Positions 9,602 to 20,869 of a DNA stretch of 64,000 nt are shown here, piece by piece; positions within the stretch are counted from its first letter, which is position 1, and the number at the start of each line of letters is the position of its first letter. Made by a program: the position numbers and the translations under genes. The stretch lies in contig LSRX01000681.1 of NCBI GenBank assembly GCA_001939145.1, positions 209,692 to 273,691 on the forward strand, written 5' to 3'. The notes under the pieces were generated by a model. It did no database searches. It was not told the origin of the DNA and was given only the letters and a program-made list of their open reading frames with translations. The stretch comes from Symbiodinium microadriaticum (taxonomy: Eukaryota > Sar > Dinophyceae > Suessiales > Symbiodiniaceae).

Positions 9602-12330
9602 TTATCGCGAGCCGCCCGCTTCGGGATTCTCCTGACATGTGACGATGAAGCTGTCCACCAAAGCCACGGGATTCCCATGGGGTGCGGTCCAGCTGCCCTG
9701 GGTCTGGCCAACGAGCAGCAGATGTTTCTCCGCCGCGCGTTGGAAGCCAGCTCCACCCTGGCGCAAGAAAGCAGATGCGAGTGTGACATTCTGGCGGGGG
9801 CTTTGAGGCGGCGTGCCTCTCACGGTCGGCCTGTGTAGGGTGACCTGCCGGAAGCTCGTCATTCTCATTTTGTGAAAACTATCGTTGAATGTCGCATTCC
9901 TCAGGCTCAGGCCCACCCCGTGGAGTAGAGCGACCACTCTGCTTTCCACTTGCCTCGGCGTCCAGACAATAGGAACACTCGCGTTATATTTCCGCATTTT
10001 TGTGGCGTTCAGGGGGGCGACTTGGGCGCATGCCGGACCCGAGTATCTGGACGACTCAAGAGGTGGCAGGTTCTGCGATGCGTTGTGCAACCATGGCAGT
10101 GTCAGCGAAGATGGAAGTGATATGCAAAGAGGCTATACAGCGCTGCCTGCACGGAACCTTCGAGCTCTAGAACCGGCTGCGGTGCCTGGTCAACCAGCTC
10201 GGAGCGAGGAGTTCAATCTCATCTCACTTTGCCTGCCTTGGCCTTTGCCGCCCCTTTGGGTTTGCCCTGGCCGCACGAGGAGTCCAATCAAGCCACCAGC
10301 CGATGAGTGGCATCTCTGTCGGGTCCCTGCCTTTGTGTTTTTCTGCAGTTGCCGAACCTTCTGCATGATTATTCGGAGCTGTGCCTGTGCCGGGACACTG
10401 TACATGGCATCTTACCGGAGGAATGGCCACACTTGGGCCAGAACGTCTTTCTCCTCGTACATCCGGTCTTTCGACGCGAGTGAACGCTCCAAGTTGACCT
10501 CTAGCTTAAGGAGTTTTGACTTGCAGGATCCACGGCCAACCCGTGGCTCCGGCGTTGTCCTTCCGCATGGTTTCCACTACCTGGTCCCAGGGTTTGGGAC
10601 AGCAGGACTTTTTTCCTGCTTTACGTTCGCCCACTCTGAGGAAGAAGCCATCATCAGCTTTTGCATGCGCTCCATGAGCTTCAGGTTTTTCTGCCTAGAG
10701 TTCACATGCGGTTGGCCTGGACCGCATTGTGCACTTCGATGCAACACCGTCTTGGTGCCGTGCTCTAGGCGATCTCGCATGAGCTTCTCCTAGCCAACAA
10801 GTAGAGGCATCGGAAGACAAGAAGCGCAACTTGGCAACTTCACAAAGACCCATCCGGTGCATGCAAACTGACAAAGAAAATGTGACCAGTTCAAGCCTTG
10901 TGGAGCTCGTAATGGGAGACGATGAGGGCCTCAAGCCGAAGGTTTCTTTCACTAGTCTTTCTTTCACCAGGGTTATGATTATGGGCACAGGGGTTGCCCC
11001 CCCCTTTCACTAGCCTCTCCCTCTCTCTCTCTCTCTCTCTCTGTTGCACCAGAGACAGTGCCAGATTGCCGCATCGGAGTTCGGAAGAGTCTGAGCTCCA
11101 AGCACTGTCCTTCGCAGCAGCCTCCGTGCGCAACGCATCCAGCACGCCGTCATCGCCTCGATCCATCACGAGCCGCCGCCTTTGGTTCAGTGCAGTGGCT
11201 TGGCCTTTCCAGCTGAGTGCTGCACCGTCTTTACCTCCACGAGGACTTTGCCTTCAGGTCTTGGGAATCCTAACCGGGTCTTGGAGGCCACGGCCCGAGG
11301 TGGGAGCTGCTCAAGCTGACGGTAGTGCATGAGATCCACCTCGAGCACAGGGAGTGATCTGCTTCAGCGAACTGGGACTGGTCGCGAACCTCCTGATGCT
11401 TGAGGACTTGCTCCTTTTCTTCAAGTTGCTGCCGGGCCTGAGAACATCCAGCAGCCGGCTCTTGCTGGAGAGTCCAGGAGGGGGAGTGGCCTCAGTCACC
11501 TCCTGCTGTAAAGATTTCATGTCTTTCATGACCACCTGCTTCTCCTGTCAACGTTTTTCAGAGTGTCTTCCAGGCCTCCAGGCTCTCACATCTCAGTTGC
11601 CTCTAAAAGCTGATCGACCTTCTGCTGGTGGTACTCGAGGTCCAGCCTGGGCTTCTACAGGCTGCACTACGACCATGTTTCTACTGCAAGCTCGCGGCTG
11701 AAGGTGCCGAATGTCACTGACCAGATCAGCAATTTGCTGTGCTTGCCGTTGGTCTTAGGCAATGATCGGGTGTGCGTGGTGTCTGCCAATCGGACGTTCC
11801 CGCGGGTCCCGATGTCAAGGAGCTGGCTCTCGGCCTGCGCTGCTGAAACAGCAGCCTCTGAGGCTGCAAGCTTCTCGTTGGCCTCTGCTGAAACTTTGCA
11901 ACGGACACAGAGATGGGGGAACTTACTTCAAATCAGTCCGTGTGCAGACGAGTCTCCCCGCCACCGGCCTGCGATACCCGGCTTGGTACCGGAAACAGAC
12001 GCACAGCATCGCACAGCGAGCCCTCTCCGGTATGGCCTCCGCCTGCTCCTTGTCGGCGCGAAGGCTCGCAGCCTGTCATCAGAGTCTGCTATGAACTCTA
12101 GAACAGACGCTGCTACGAAGAAAAGCCTCGGTCCGAGAAAGCGTGAGCTCCGTGTAGAGGTGCGCAAGCCTTTGTGGCCGTGGGCTACGACGGCAGCGAA
12201 ACTAGAAACCACCCGTCTCCGGGCTCCCGGCTGTGTGTTCAGAACCGAAATCTGCTGATAGGCAGCTCCAAGCAGCGGAGGCTCCTGCCCATCGCCATCG
12301 CTGCTTAAAGAAGCTCGGGCCAACGCCAGC
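9602..12330 (-). CDS. Putative multi-exon coiled-coil protein, family unrecognised
   Basis: Several separate minus-strand patches, in different frames as expected for exons, have strong heptad-like, charged composition. At 11795-11905: VSAEANEKLAASEAAVSAAQ then AESQLLDIGT. At about 11.35-11.48 kb: ARQQLEEKEQVLKHQEVRDQ. At 10440-10545: LLKLEVNLERSLASKDRMYE. At about 10.65-10.72 kb: KNLKLMERMQKLMMASSSEW. At about 10.35-10.38 kb: LRIIMQKVRQLQKN. At 11.07-11.17 kb: DGVLDALRTEAAAKDSAW, and at about 12.04-12.07 kb: ASLRADKEQAEAIPERA. These would form one elongated cytoskeletal or scaffold-like protein read from about 12.3 to 9.6 kb. The exon list is incomplete and the gene ends are guesses. A long plus-strand open frame at 9885-10793 is antisense to these exons and looks like a shadow. 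Confidence 0.4.
11014..11042. repeat. (CT)n microsatellite
   Basis: Pure or nearly pure CT dinucleotides on the plus strand, preceded by a C-run. It lies between two predicted exons of the coiled-coil gene, so it is probably intronic. Confidence 0.8.
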
Positions 12331-12753
12331 CGACGCCAGCCGCTCCTCCGACGCTGTTGCTGCGAAACCTGAGCGCTTCACGTAACCAGAGGCAGACCCC
12401 ACGCGAGGGAATCGGCTTGGCTCGCAGCTTAGCTGCTCGCCTTCCCCTGGAACGACAGTGCTGGCCTGGCGAGTGTTCACGCTCTTATCGGCTCCGTGAC
12501 TGAGAGATACCAAGAGCACAGGCACAACAAGGTCATGCACTTTCACCCGCTTCCACACGTTGGCAGAACGGTGGTGGGCTGACTGCGGAGGGCCCACGTC
12601 TCGACGCTGCAGTATGTTCCTGGTCTTCCGAGTTGCCGCATAAGGCCGCAAAGTCCAAGCACGTTCCCGGATTCCCTTGCCCTGCTGCACTCTGTGAACT
12701 TCTCCATGGCCAGCTCAGGTCAGAGTGATCTCAACACTCAGGGGCCTCGGGGC

Positions 12754-13563
12754 TCATGAGCTGCCTCTGTGCTTGTAGCAGGTGTAAACAAAGCATTGGC
12801 CCTCGGCAACTGATACGTCACACTCGAAAGCCTTTTGCAGGTGATGCAACCGAGCTGGTGGAGGTGCAAAGGAGAAGACGATGAAGACACCAGAGTTACG
12901 AAGAATCCGTGCCACCTCTGAGACATACCTGGCGGCATCTGTATCCCGATTACAGTCACACACCGAATCCAGTGTGGACTTGTCAATTGCGCAATCGAAA
13001 AAGGAATCCTCAAAAATGTCGCGCATGTCTCGCACGTCTCCGGCCACCCAGTGTGACCTTGTCTGATGCTTGTTATTTCTGGACTGCATGGCCTTCACGC
13101 ATGACTCAGACACATCCACGTTCCATATCTCACCACACCCCCCCTCGTCCAGCATGTCTTCTGCTAGTAGGCTTGTTCCAGATCCCAGATGTACGATGCG
13201 ATCCCTCGTCTTCGCTGCGCCAAGCCAAGGCTTCAAGGACTGAAAGGTACCCAGCCAGTCATGGGGTTGCCTGTACCATTCCTCTTTGTATCTTTCCTGC
13301 CAGTAGTGGATGTCCCCATAATCAACATCTGCATCGCTGTCCTGCAAGTATTTGCATAGCAGCCCTGTGCATATGGTAGAAGATCCCACCAAGCCGAGTG
13401 CCCTCAGCCATTCATCTCTACCCTGCTTTGGGAGCGAGTTCGTGGAGACGGTGGAATTCGGCCGCACAACCGACTTGAAGAGACAACGATTTCGAAAGAT
13501 CTGCGGCGAGCAGACTCGTGCTCCAGCCATTTTTGTGCGACTCGATACCAAGCATGTTGTCAT
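12754..13563 (-). CDS. Class I SAM-dependent methyltransferase, EEF1A-lysine-methyltransferase/METTL13-like
   Basis: Single frame of 269 codons from the ATG at 13563; the frame stays open upstream only with a GTG. The first 60 residues are basic and rich in Ser, Thr and Arg (for example SPQIFRNRCLFKSVVRPNST), compatible with a mitochondrial or plastid presequence; a second Met at 13530 is possible. The methyltransferase domain starts with YWQERYKEEWYRQPHDWL, typical of this subfamily. It continues with motif I VHLGSGTSLLAEDML, the acidic motif II IWNVDVSES, WVAGDVRDM, and FDCAIDKSTLDSV, the family 'DKGTLD' element. Relatives methylate lysines on elongation factor 1A; the actual substrate here is unknown. 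The neighbouring 13.65 kb telomere-like and 13.9 kb TA/CA repeats mark its 5' side. Confidence 0.85.
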   Translation of the reverse strand: MTTCLVSSRTKMAGARVCSPQIFRNRCLFKSVVRPNSTVSTNSLPKQGRDEWLRALGLVGSSTICTGLLCKYLQDSDADVDYGDIHYWQERYKEEWYRQPHDWLGTFQSLKPWLGAAKTRDRIVHLGSGTSLLAEDMLDEGGCGEIWNVDVSESCVKAMQSRNNKHQTRSHWVAGDVRDMRDIFEDSFFDCAIDKSTLDSVCDCNRDTDAARYVSEVARILRNSGVFIVFSFAPPPARLHHLQKAFECDVSVAEGQCFVYTCYKHRGSS

Positions 13564-13656
13564 GGCAACCGCGCGCACACACACACACACACAATCACAA
13601 ATCAACGGGACACAAGTACCCACCCGCAAAGCCGTGAGGCACTTTTGAATACGAGT

Positions 13657-13715
13657 CTGTGCCCTAAACCCTAAACGCACTTTCCTAAACCCGACACTCA
13701 GACCCTAAACAAACG
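13657..13715. repeat. Interstitial telomere-like repeats
   Basis: The plus strand has ccctaaaccctaaacgc, then cctaaaccc and accctaaac within 60 bases. Two perfect adjacent CCCTAAA units are present. It sits directly 5' of the methyltransferase gene. Confidence 0.65.
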
Positions 13716-13799
13716 ACACTGTCAGCATCTACACTTGGCTCACTGGACTCACAGGCCATTGTTGCGACCATACAGACAGCGCTGTGAAGCGGAAACAAT

Positions 13800-13920
13800 G
13801 TCGATGTACACATGCATGAACATACACAAGAGGAAAGGTGTATATGTGTCCATGCACGTATAGACGCATGTATGTGTGCATATATATATATATGTGTGTA
13901 TATGTATACATAGTACGAAG

Positions 13921-13963
<43 letters not shown>

Positions 13964-14085
13964 CACACAAATATACATATATGTATATATATATAGATAT
14001 GTACACATATACATATAATACATGTGTATATATATTATATATATATGTGTGTATATATACATATGTATACACACACACTTAAATG
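13800..14085. repeat. (TA)n / (CATA)n / (TGTA)n microsatellite block
   Basis: Long runs of alternating TA with interspersed CA, GTGTATA and CATATG, including a nearly uninterrupted TA tract at about 13920-13948. Open frames that read Tyr-Ile-His repeats on both strands here are products of the repeat, not genes. Confidence 0.9.
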
Positions 14086-14299
14086 CCAACCCCGAAAAGG
14101 ATAAAATGGGAAGAACGAAACCAATACCGCCAAAAGCCGAATCACCAACAGCTCCAGCTCACGAAATCGTGCTTCAGCCACTATGCCGTGTGTGTATTTT
14201 GCTAGACCGGTGTTGCCGCCTCAAAAATTCGCGGTCCCAGCAGTTCAGTGCATACTTTTGTGTGCGACTCGTGTTCCCCACCATGTTTATGGATTCGTC

Positions 14300-14430
14300 C
14301 TAAGAGGGTTAGTGGGCTTTGGAAGCTTAGGGTTACGAGGGGTTTGGAGTTTTGTGAGGTTTAGGAAGTTTAGGGCTTGACCGAGGAGGGTAGGGTTTAG
14401 ATGGGTTTAGTCTTGCTTTGTTCAAGGGGG
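14300..14430. repeat. Degenerate TTTAGGG-type repeats
   Basis: The plus strand carries scattered gttagggttacgagg, ggtttaggaagtttagggc, gtagggtttagatgggtttag. They have the same unit as the telomere-like blocks at 2.1 and 13.66 kb, but in the opposite orientation. Confidence 0.5.
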
Positions 14431-15170
14431 TTAGTGGGTCCAAAGCTTTGGTGGGACTAAACGCCAGGAGGTGAAGATTTCTCGCCGTGGTTTATGGTTA
14501 TTGCCAGGGTCCAAGACCCCCCCATGCAGGGCTGCTGGATCCGTTTCGGACACCACGAAGCAAGAAGAACGATGACTGACCGCACCCGTAGATAATCTTA
14601 GATACCCTTAGGGTAAGGGTTCCCTACATACTGTAGTACACACCCCTGCACCCTATTCCAGGTTCTACAGGCCCCTAGACTAGAAGTGTTTTTAGGGGTA
14701 GGTTTGGGGTAGGTAGGTGGGTGGGAAAGTAGGTACGAAGGTATAGGTAGGAAGAGAAACCGCAAGGGCAAGGGCAAAGGGTATGTATGGATATGTATGG
14801 TTATGTCTGTAGAATATGTGCGCCGGTCTGTGTGCGTGTGCGCGTTCATGTGCGCTTGCGTCTACGGGGCAACATGTATGCTTTCGCAGAAACTTAAAGC
14901 CAGAAAGTAATACAGTAGGAAGCTGTCTGTGCATGCATACCTAGCGATGAAAGAAGAACGGGCAATCATAACAAACATGATGATTATTGACGGCTGAGAA
15001 TAATTGATGAGATCAATGAGATCCGATGCATTTTTTGTTGTCCCCCTTATTTTCCTTCTTACTGTAGTATCATGCTTATACTATACAGGATACTTGTTAA
15101 TAGTATTCATACACCGTCCATACTTGCAAAGGCTAAATAAAGGAAGTAGGGGGTTTTTGGGAGCAGGCCA
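14430..15170. other. Gene-free stretch, partly AT-rich
   Basis: Contains short GTAGG-type simple repeats at 14.70-14.74 kb and an AT-rich segment at 14.94-15.14 kb. A plus-strand frame at 15004-15210 would encode a short hydrophobic peptide (FFVVPLIFLLTVVSCLYY). It lacks any recognisable family and is more likely chance in AT-rich DNA. Confidence 0.35.
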
Positions 15171-15174
15171 GTGG

Positions 15175-16300
15175 TCACTCGACTATACATGGCAGCACAC
15201 CTGGCGTTGAGATAGCTCGTGCTGCAGACCTGGCGAAGCTGCGGCCGAAGGGGTGGGTTTTGGTGCCGGCTTCCTGGTGCGTCCAAATGAAGCACATGCC
15301 CTCGCCTGAAACTTCAGTCTCGAGCTGCGACACCTTTCTAGAGCTTTTCGCGTCCGACATGGATCGAAATGGAGGGAAGTTCAAGCAAGTGCCTTCGCTC
15401 TAAGCTTTGTCACATCCTCGGACTCGCCAGGTGCTACCTCGCCGCATGACTGATACTAGGGCCCAATCGTCCCTGACAGCTCAACAAGCAATACACACGT
15501 GTACCTGAGCTTCTTACTGAAGAGTCTCGCAAAATGCTCTCAAAGATGCCGTCCGTAACGTCCTTGCTGAAGTCCTGAAGGCATGTGGATAGCATGCGAC
15601 AGCAGGTTGCCGTTCGGGATCCCAATGGATAGAGATGCACTCGCGACGTCCTCCGTACCGTTTGATTCCTGCTGTTCAGGATGAAAGGTTCGAATGCCTG
15701 CCGGCAAAAGCCATGATGCGCACAGACTGCAAGGAATCCATGCGAGGAACAACACACAGATCTCGGTCAGGTGCCGAGAGAGTCCCGATCCGAGCCAGGA
15801 GTTTGCGGTGGGACTGCAGGCCATGTGCGGCAGCAAATTTCATACGCTGGGCAGCTGCCGTGCATTGCCTTTCCCACTTTGGTCGTCCTGAGGCTGGGCC
15901 ATGCGTTTGTCGCCTGTTGAGCAGGGTAACAGGAGTCTCCAGAATGCAAGCTGTTCGATCTGTCACATTTGGTCTGGGCTAGGCGTCGCACGCAGCGGAC
16001 GGCCAGTCTTCCCCGGCCGGAATGGTTCCTACCTCCTACCACCCATCGTTCTGTTTTTGAGCATGAATCTTCGGTGTACATCAACACATCATGCATAGCT
16101 GGACGCGGGAACATGCCACAGACCGCGACACCACATCGCGCACTTACGTGCATTCGACACAAACACATTTCAGAGTTGATCTCAACCGTTTCGTTCCTGA
16201 GCGGAGGGATGAGAAGGCTGGCCTCCGTGCTTTGCATGAAACGGCACGCCAGCCCGTGTTGTTTGAGCATGCGAGGAAAACAAGCAGGCAGCAAAGGAGT
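15175..16300 (-). CDS. Unrecognised coding-like minus-strand exons
   Basis: Patches with protein-like composition on the minus strand: MSDAKSSRKVSQLETEVSGE (15.29-15.36 kb), AHGLQSHRKLLARIGTLSAP then DRDLCVVPRMDSLQSVRIMA (15.7-15.84 kb), and MHDVLMYTEDSCSKTERWVV (about 16.04-16.1 kb). They may be exons of one gene, but I cannot join them or name a family. Confidence 0.25.
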
Positions 16301-18330
16301 ATGAGAACAAAATTGTGTTCGTCAAGCTCAGGGCCACTGGATGGCAACGTAACAAGGCTTGTGGGGGAAAGACATGCCTGAATTACCGGCCCTCCACTCT
16401 TATGTTGGGTTGGGCGCACCATGGCGCATATGCAGTTCTCAAAAACCCCCCTTCAGTGAATTCAGGTTGGCTCCCGACCTTTTTCAGGCGGGTGCCTCCA
16501 GTAGCGACTGGATCGTAACTGGTTCACTGTTGATTGTGTACCACCTTGCTTGCAAAAAGGTTGTACTCGACGAATTAGCTCTTGTCACCTTTGTTGGCTT
16601 TGTCCATCCGGATTGCTGTCTTCATGACCTTCTGTGCTAGCCCTTCTCGAGGTCGCGCGCCCCCTTGGTGCACAGGTCGTTACTTCGGTGATTCGAGCTG
16701 CGGCGTCGTCTTTTGTGATCAACTATTGGTCTTCGGTCTTCGGTTCCCCCCCTTTACTACTGGGCCACCGTCGCCGAGACGAGGGGCCAGTTTCAAGTTT
16801 CAGGGAAGCACTTGCGGCCCCCCGGGGAGGCCCGTTTCAGCCAAACTGCTGCAAGGACGGTCTGATCGCACCCCCGGCTCAGGCACGCGTCCACCCTCAG
16901 GCCAAGAGAGACAACTCTCTCATGCTCTAGGGGCCGCTGCCGAGCACGCCCTGGGAGACGCGGCAGATGACATTTTTTTCCCAAGAGTAAGAGAGGAGGG
17001 AGAACGCTCCCCCTCGCGCTCAAGGCACACCCCATATGTTATGGGGAAGCATAAGTCTACAATACTGACGCGGCAGATGACTTCTCTCTCTCTCTCTCTA
17101 CCAGGCTTGGGGGTCGGGCGAGTCCTCCCCTTCCCCCGCTCTCTCCTTCTCTCTTCTTCCACACAGTCAAAAAGAGAGCTGACAGCCGACAACTCCCCTT
17201 CGCGCGCGGGCACGCCCTGCTTGTCTCAGTCTCTGTGCGAAAGCTGTAGACGATGAGGGCAGCTGTATCACAACTGTTGAACCACCCCTTTAAACTAATG
17301 CAATCCCCCGTTGGCCTCATCAGTCATTCAACTCGCACAGGGGCTGGCAGTTCGCGGAACCAACAAGCATGCTTACAGCTACAAGGCAATAAACATCATC
17401 ACAAACTCTCTGCTCTGCCCCTTTGTGGCGCTGTGGACATGACATGCCGTGAAGCAAAACAGCAGCTATCATGTGACATGGTTAGTTCACAAACCGACGT
17501 GATCCCCCGTGCCTAGTTCTCCGCTGCTTGCTACTGCATCCCTCCGTCAAACTGAAACAGCAATTTAGTGGCACGAACCACGCATCGTTACAGTAACAGT
17601 TTACGTGGCAAAGAGTCGATTTAGCGAGCGCTGCTTGGGGACTCGGCCGTATTTCCTGAAGCTGACATATAGCTTCTGTGTGCATCCGCTGTACTAGGTG
17701 TTTCGTTGTCGCTTGTTCTGACAGTGATCGTGGGGACCCAAGTGTGAGGCTTCAGGGAGGGGTGGAAGGAGCAGACAGTGTCGCACAAGGTTCAGTTCGG
17801 GCTCAGGCAGGGAGGCAGGTAAGGCTGGGATGCAGAGAGAGCCATTTCATGCGGGGGAGTGGAGCTCCCGACCTCAAACCACAGCGAAGGGGCTTCCACC
17901 TTGTTTGGAGTTGCAATATTGCTGGCGATGGTTACGATGCTGGTGACACAAACGTGGAGCTCTCTCCACCACTGGGGTCAGGCAGGAGCAGACAAAGCTG
18001 GGTTCTGTCATTAGCTGTTCTCTAGTACCTCTGTTGCCACAAAGTGCTACTGAGAGTCTTGAAGTTGGGGGGCCCGCGGATGACTCAAGTGGTGCCCACA
18101 AGGGATTTCTACGATCAGGGTTTAGCAGAGAGAATGGGCACCAGAGCGTCGTCGACCCCTACGTCGACCCCTAAGCCCTGCAGAAAGAAAACAGTATCGG
18201 CACCTGCTCTTTCTTGCGTGCAAAACTAGTGCAGTCGAGCCCATCCTACCGAAGTGGTGGATGGGGCAGCTCTGACGAGCGGGAGGTAGCAACTGCCTGC
18301 CTCCGGAGCCCCTGAGCATAGCAAAGAGAG
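16300..18330. other. No recognisable gene; simple-repeat rich
   Basis: Several weak open frames on both strands without motifs. A 15-base phrase gacgcggcagatgac occurs at about 16.96 and 17.07 kb, the second followed by a (CT)n tract at 17083-17100, suggesting a local duplication. Nothing else supportable was seen. Confidence 0.35.
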
Positions 18331-18374
18331 AGACAGAGACAGAGACAGAGACAGAGAGAGAGAGAGAGAGAGCT
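18324..18374. repeat. (AG)n / (GACA)n microsatellite
   Basis: The plus strand reads gagagagacagagacagagacagagacag followed by a pure AG run. Related AG-rich purine tracts recur at 18.48-18.56 kb. Confidence 0.85.
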
Positions 18375-18997
18375 CGCATTGATTAGCCCGCAGGATGCAT
18401 TATACTCGTACCTCACACCCTTTCTCCTGCATAAAACATGCAGGTGGGCATTTTTGCCCGGGGTCTTGACCGACCCCTATGCCCGGGAGAGACAGAGAAA
18501 GAGAGCGCTCGCGCGTGGAGCTTAGGGTTGGACCGCCCGAGAGAAAGAGAGAGATGCCGAACATGGGCGACGTCGTATGCTCGCGCAGAACGAACATTAA
18601 TCATCCAGACGCTAAAGCTAAGTAAATGGTCTAGAAGAATAAGGATGATTGAATGTTCTCCAGGAGACATGCATAGACACGATTTACGACCCCTCAGCAC
18701 AGCTCGAAGAGTAAAGAGGCAGAGATTAATAGAATAATGCTGAGGTGTAAATCTTTCTCTCTCCCTCTCTCTGGTCTGCACTCTGCACATCATGGTGTCT
18801 TGCAACAGGCTGCGGTGCATGCTTTTGGGAGCCTTATTCCGATCCAGGCTGGTGCCTGCGCTTGAATGCCGGAGTTGGCGGGAAAAGTGCTAAGGTGAGA
18901 TGCGAGACTGCCAGGTCAGCTTCAAAATGCTGTTGCAGAGGCGTGCGTCCATGACTCTTCACTGGCTGGGATTCTTGAAGCTGAGCTGTTGAGAGCC

Positions 18998-20300
18998 CTA
19001 CTCGCCAAGCTGGCAGGCGTTTGCCCATTGCCCTGCTCCTGCCTCCTTGAAGAGGTGGCTTTGCTCGGAGCCGGTCACGGCGAGCAGGGAGCCGGCAGTC
19101 GACCAAGCAAGTCGGAAAGCCTCCTCGCCCACGTTCCAGGAAGTCGAAACGTTCCAGGGTTGGCCGTCCATATCCTGCCACCATATTTGGAGAAGTCCGT
19201 CCTCAAAGCACACTGCGATAGAACTGGACGGTATTCCCAGATTGGGCCTCCATGCAACATCACGGACTGCCGGCCCGGATCCTCTCTCAACTAACTCATG
19301 TTGCAAGGACCACGCGTCGCTCTTCTCGTCTCCTCGCCAAATCTTAACAGAGTCGCTCGATGCAGAGACCAGCCGAAGGGGAGCTCGAGCTGCAGCTCGG
19401 GCCGCCGCCGGCCCGGCTGCCAGCGTGGCTGGACTGGCTGCTGGCGCCCAGCAGAAGCCCACCAGACCTGCAGTGTGGGCCTCCAGAACCTTCGAGAGCC
19501 ACTGCTCTCCGGCCGGGAGGACGGGACTTGCCACAACCTCCTTGCGTGTAAGGAAAACTATCTCCGGACTCTCACTGCCAGCGACGGCCAACATGAGGCC
19601 ATACTCAGCAGGTCGAAAGCTTGCAGCAACCACCGACCCTCTCACCGTGAGCTGGTGCACCGAGCTCCACCTGAAACCAGCTCACGCTCACACCGCCCGG
19701 AACTAGATGATGCGGCTTCGAAACTGCTCTCTGGCTGGGCGCTTGGCTGACTTTGCTGTTCTCGCCACAGCAATATGCTTCCATCAGCTGCACCACTCAC
19801 CAGCTGAACCTTCCACACTTTCAGCTGTTAGCGAGCATCAGTTTCACCTTCCGCGTGGCCCAAAACATGCACATCCTGCAGTTCTCGCTGAGCAGCAGGG
19901 AGGGTCTTCTTTGGAGCCCAGCCCACGACCAGCACAGCGGCCTGGTGAGCTGGCAGCCTTCCACAAAACTCAAGCTCCATTCCGTCGCTCCCGCCCGAAG
20001 ATGATCCAAGGTCTGGGCTGTGCTACCATCTGGTGGCTGTCTGCACACCAAATCCTGACCACCTGAGATTCGTTTCTCTCGGACCGGTCTGTACTCTAAA
20101 TGCGGCGGCATCGCGAGAGAGCGAAAGAGACACAGCTACTTCACTGCGCTGGTTGGCCAAGACACCCCGTCAGATGAAGCCGTCGCCAAGCGTCGACCAA
20201 CGGAGTCATACCTGGTGTCTCGTCTAAACGTGTGTGAGCAGAGGCAGTCAGAGAAGTGAGCTGCTCCTGAACTTCGGCTAAGAGACTTGGCATCGTGCAG
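18998..20300 (-). CDS. SEC13: SEC13 WD40-repeat protein (COPII coat / nuclear pore), exon-split
   Basis: The last 220 codons (19657-18998) follow SEC13 closely: AEYGLMLAVAGS for the 'DYGLILACGSSDG' blade, EAHTAGLVGFCWAPA, LRLVSASSDSVKIWRGDE, VRDVAWRPNLGIPSSSIAVC, and AFRLAWSTAGSLLAVTGSEQ. SEC13 is a six-bladed beta-propeller that pairs with SEC31 in COPII vesicle coats and with Nup145C-type nucleoporins. Upstream exons on the same strand fit the N-terminal blades: DTRYDSVGRRLATASSDG ends at 20166 at a GT donor, and VVRIWCADSHQ begins at 20062 after CTCAG. This gives a 103-nt GT-AG intron in phase 0. LPAHQAAVLVVGWAPK (about 19.93-19.98 kb) and LVSGAADGSILLWREQQ (about 19.77-19.82 kb) are further blade pieces in shifted frames. 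The true start codon was not found. Identity is firm; the exon chain between 19.66 and 20.05 kb is unresolved. Confidence 0.85.
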
Positions 20301-20499
20301 GCAGCCGAAGCGCAATACATCATAGCCAGGAGGTGCGACCATGTGGAATGGTGGCTGAGACACACGTTAAAAATTCGTAGTGGCCCTGCTACAGCACGCT
20401 CGCGGAGACTTTGCAAGATTATCAAACTGTAAGTGTGTACTTCGAGGAAGTGAGCAATCGCTCAATCGCCATCATGTCGGAAGCAAGGGGTCAATAGCT

Positions 20500-20860
20500 G
20501 AGCATATGATACTACACAGCCACCACATTGACATGACACTTGCCTTGCCAGAGTTGCTGAGATGGCTGGAGACGGCCGATGGTGCATAGCCCTACGTCAC
20601 TGTGCTTGATCCGCAAAGCTGCACAGGAAGTCCGCGCCGTCAGAACCGCCACTAGAACTGCCTCTGAAAGCTGACGAATGCTTGCGAGATGTGCTGGCAA
20701 GCTATCTGGCTGAAGTCTGGCTCCTCGCAACCCTGCATCGAGCTCCTGTACGGAAGGGCTGAAGGAAGTCAGCCGAGGGCAACGACTCAGGGATAGTGCG
20801 GCCTCTTGCACCGCTCTGCCGACACCAAGAGAAAGCTCATCGGAAAGGAGCTGCAGAACT
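20500..20860 (-). CDS. Unrecognised coding-like exon upstream of SEC13
   Basis: An open minus-strand frame with helical, protein-like composition: VLQLLSDELSLGVGRAVQEA, LSLSRCPRLTSFSPSVQELD, then SIRQLSEAVLVAVLTARTSC. No family is recognised. It is probably the end of the next gene upstream rather than part of SEC13, since SEC13 begins almost directly with its first blade. Confidence 0.35.
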
Positions 20861-20869
20861 TTGCCGAGA

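Noticed and set aside
9885-10793. 302-codon plus-strand frame, the longest in its region
   Set aside because: It begins at a non-ATG codon, has Cys/Arg/Ser-rich composition without motifs, and is antisense to better minus-strand coiled-coil exons.
13685-14089. Long minus- and plus-strand frames rich in Tyr, Ile, His and Thr
   Set aside because: They are translations of TA/CATA microsatellite; every frame is open because the repeat contains few stop codons.
15004-15210. Short plus-strand hydrophobic ORF
   Set aside because: Located in AT-rich DNA, no conserved features or context; chance is more likely.
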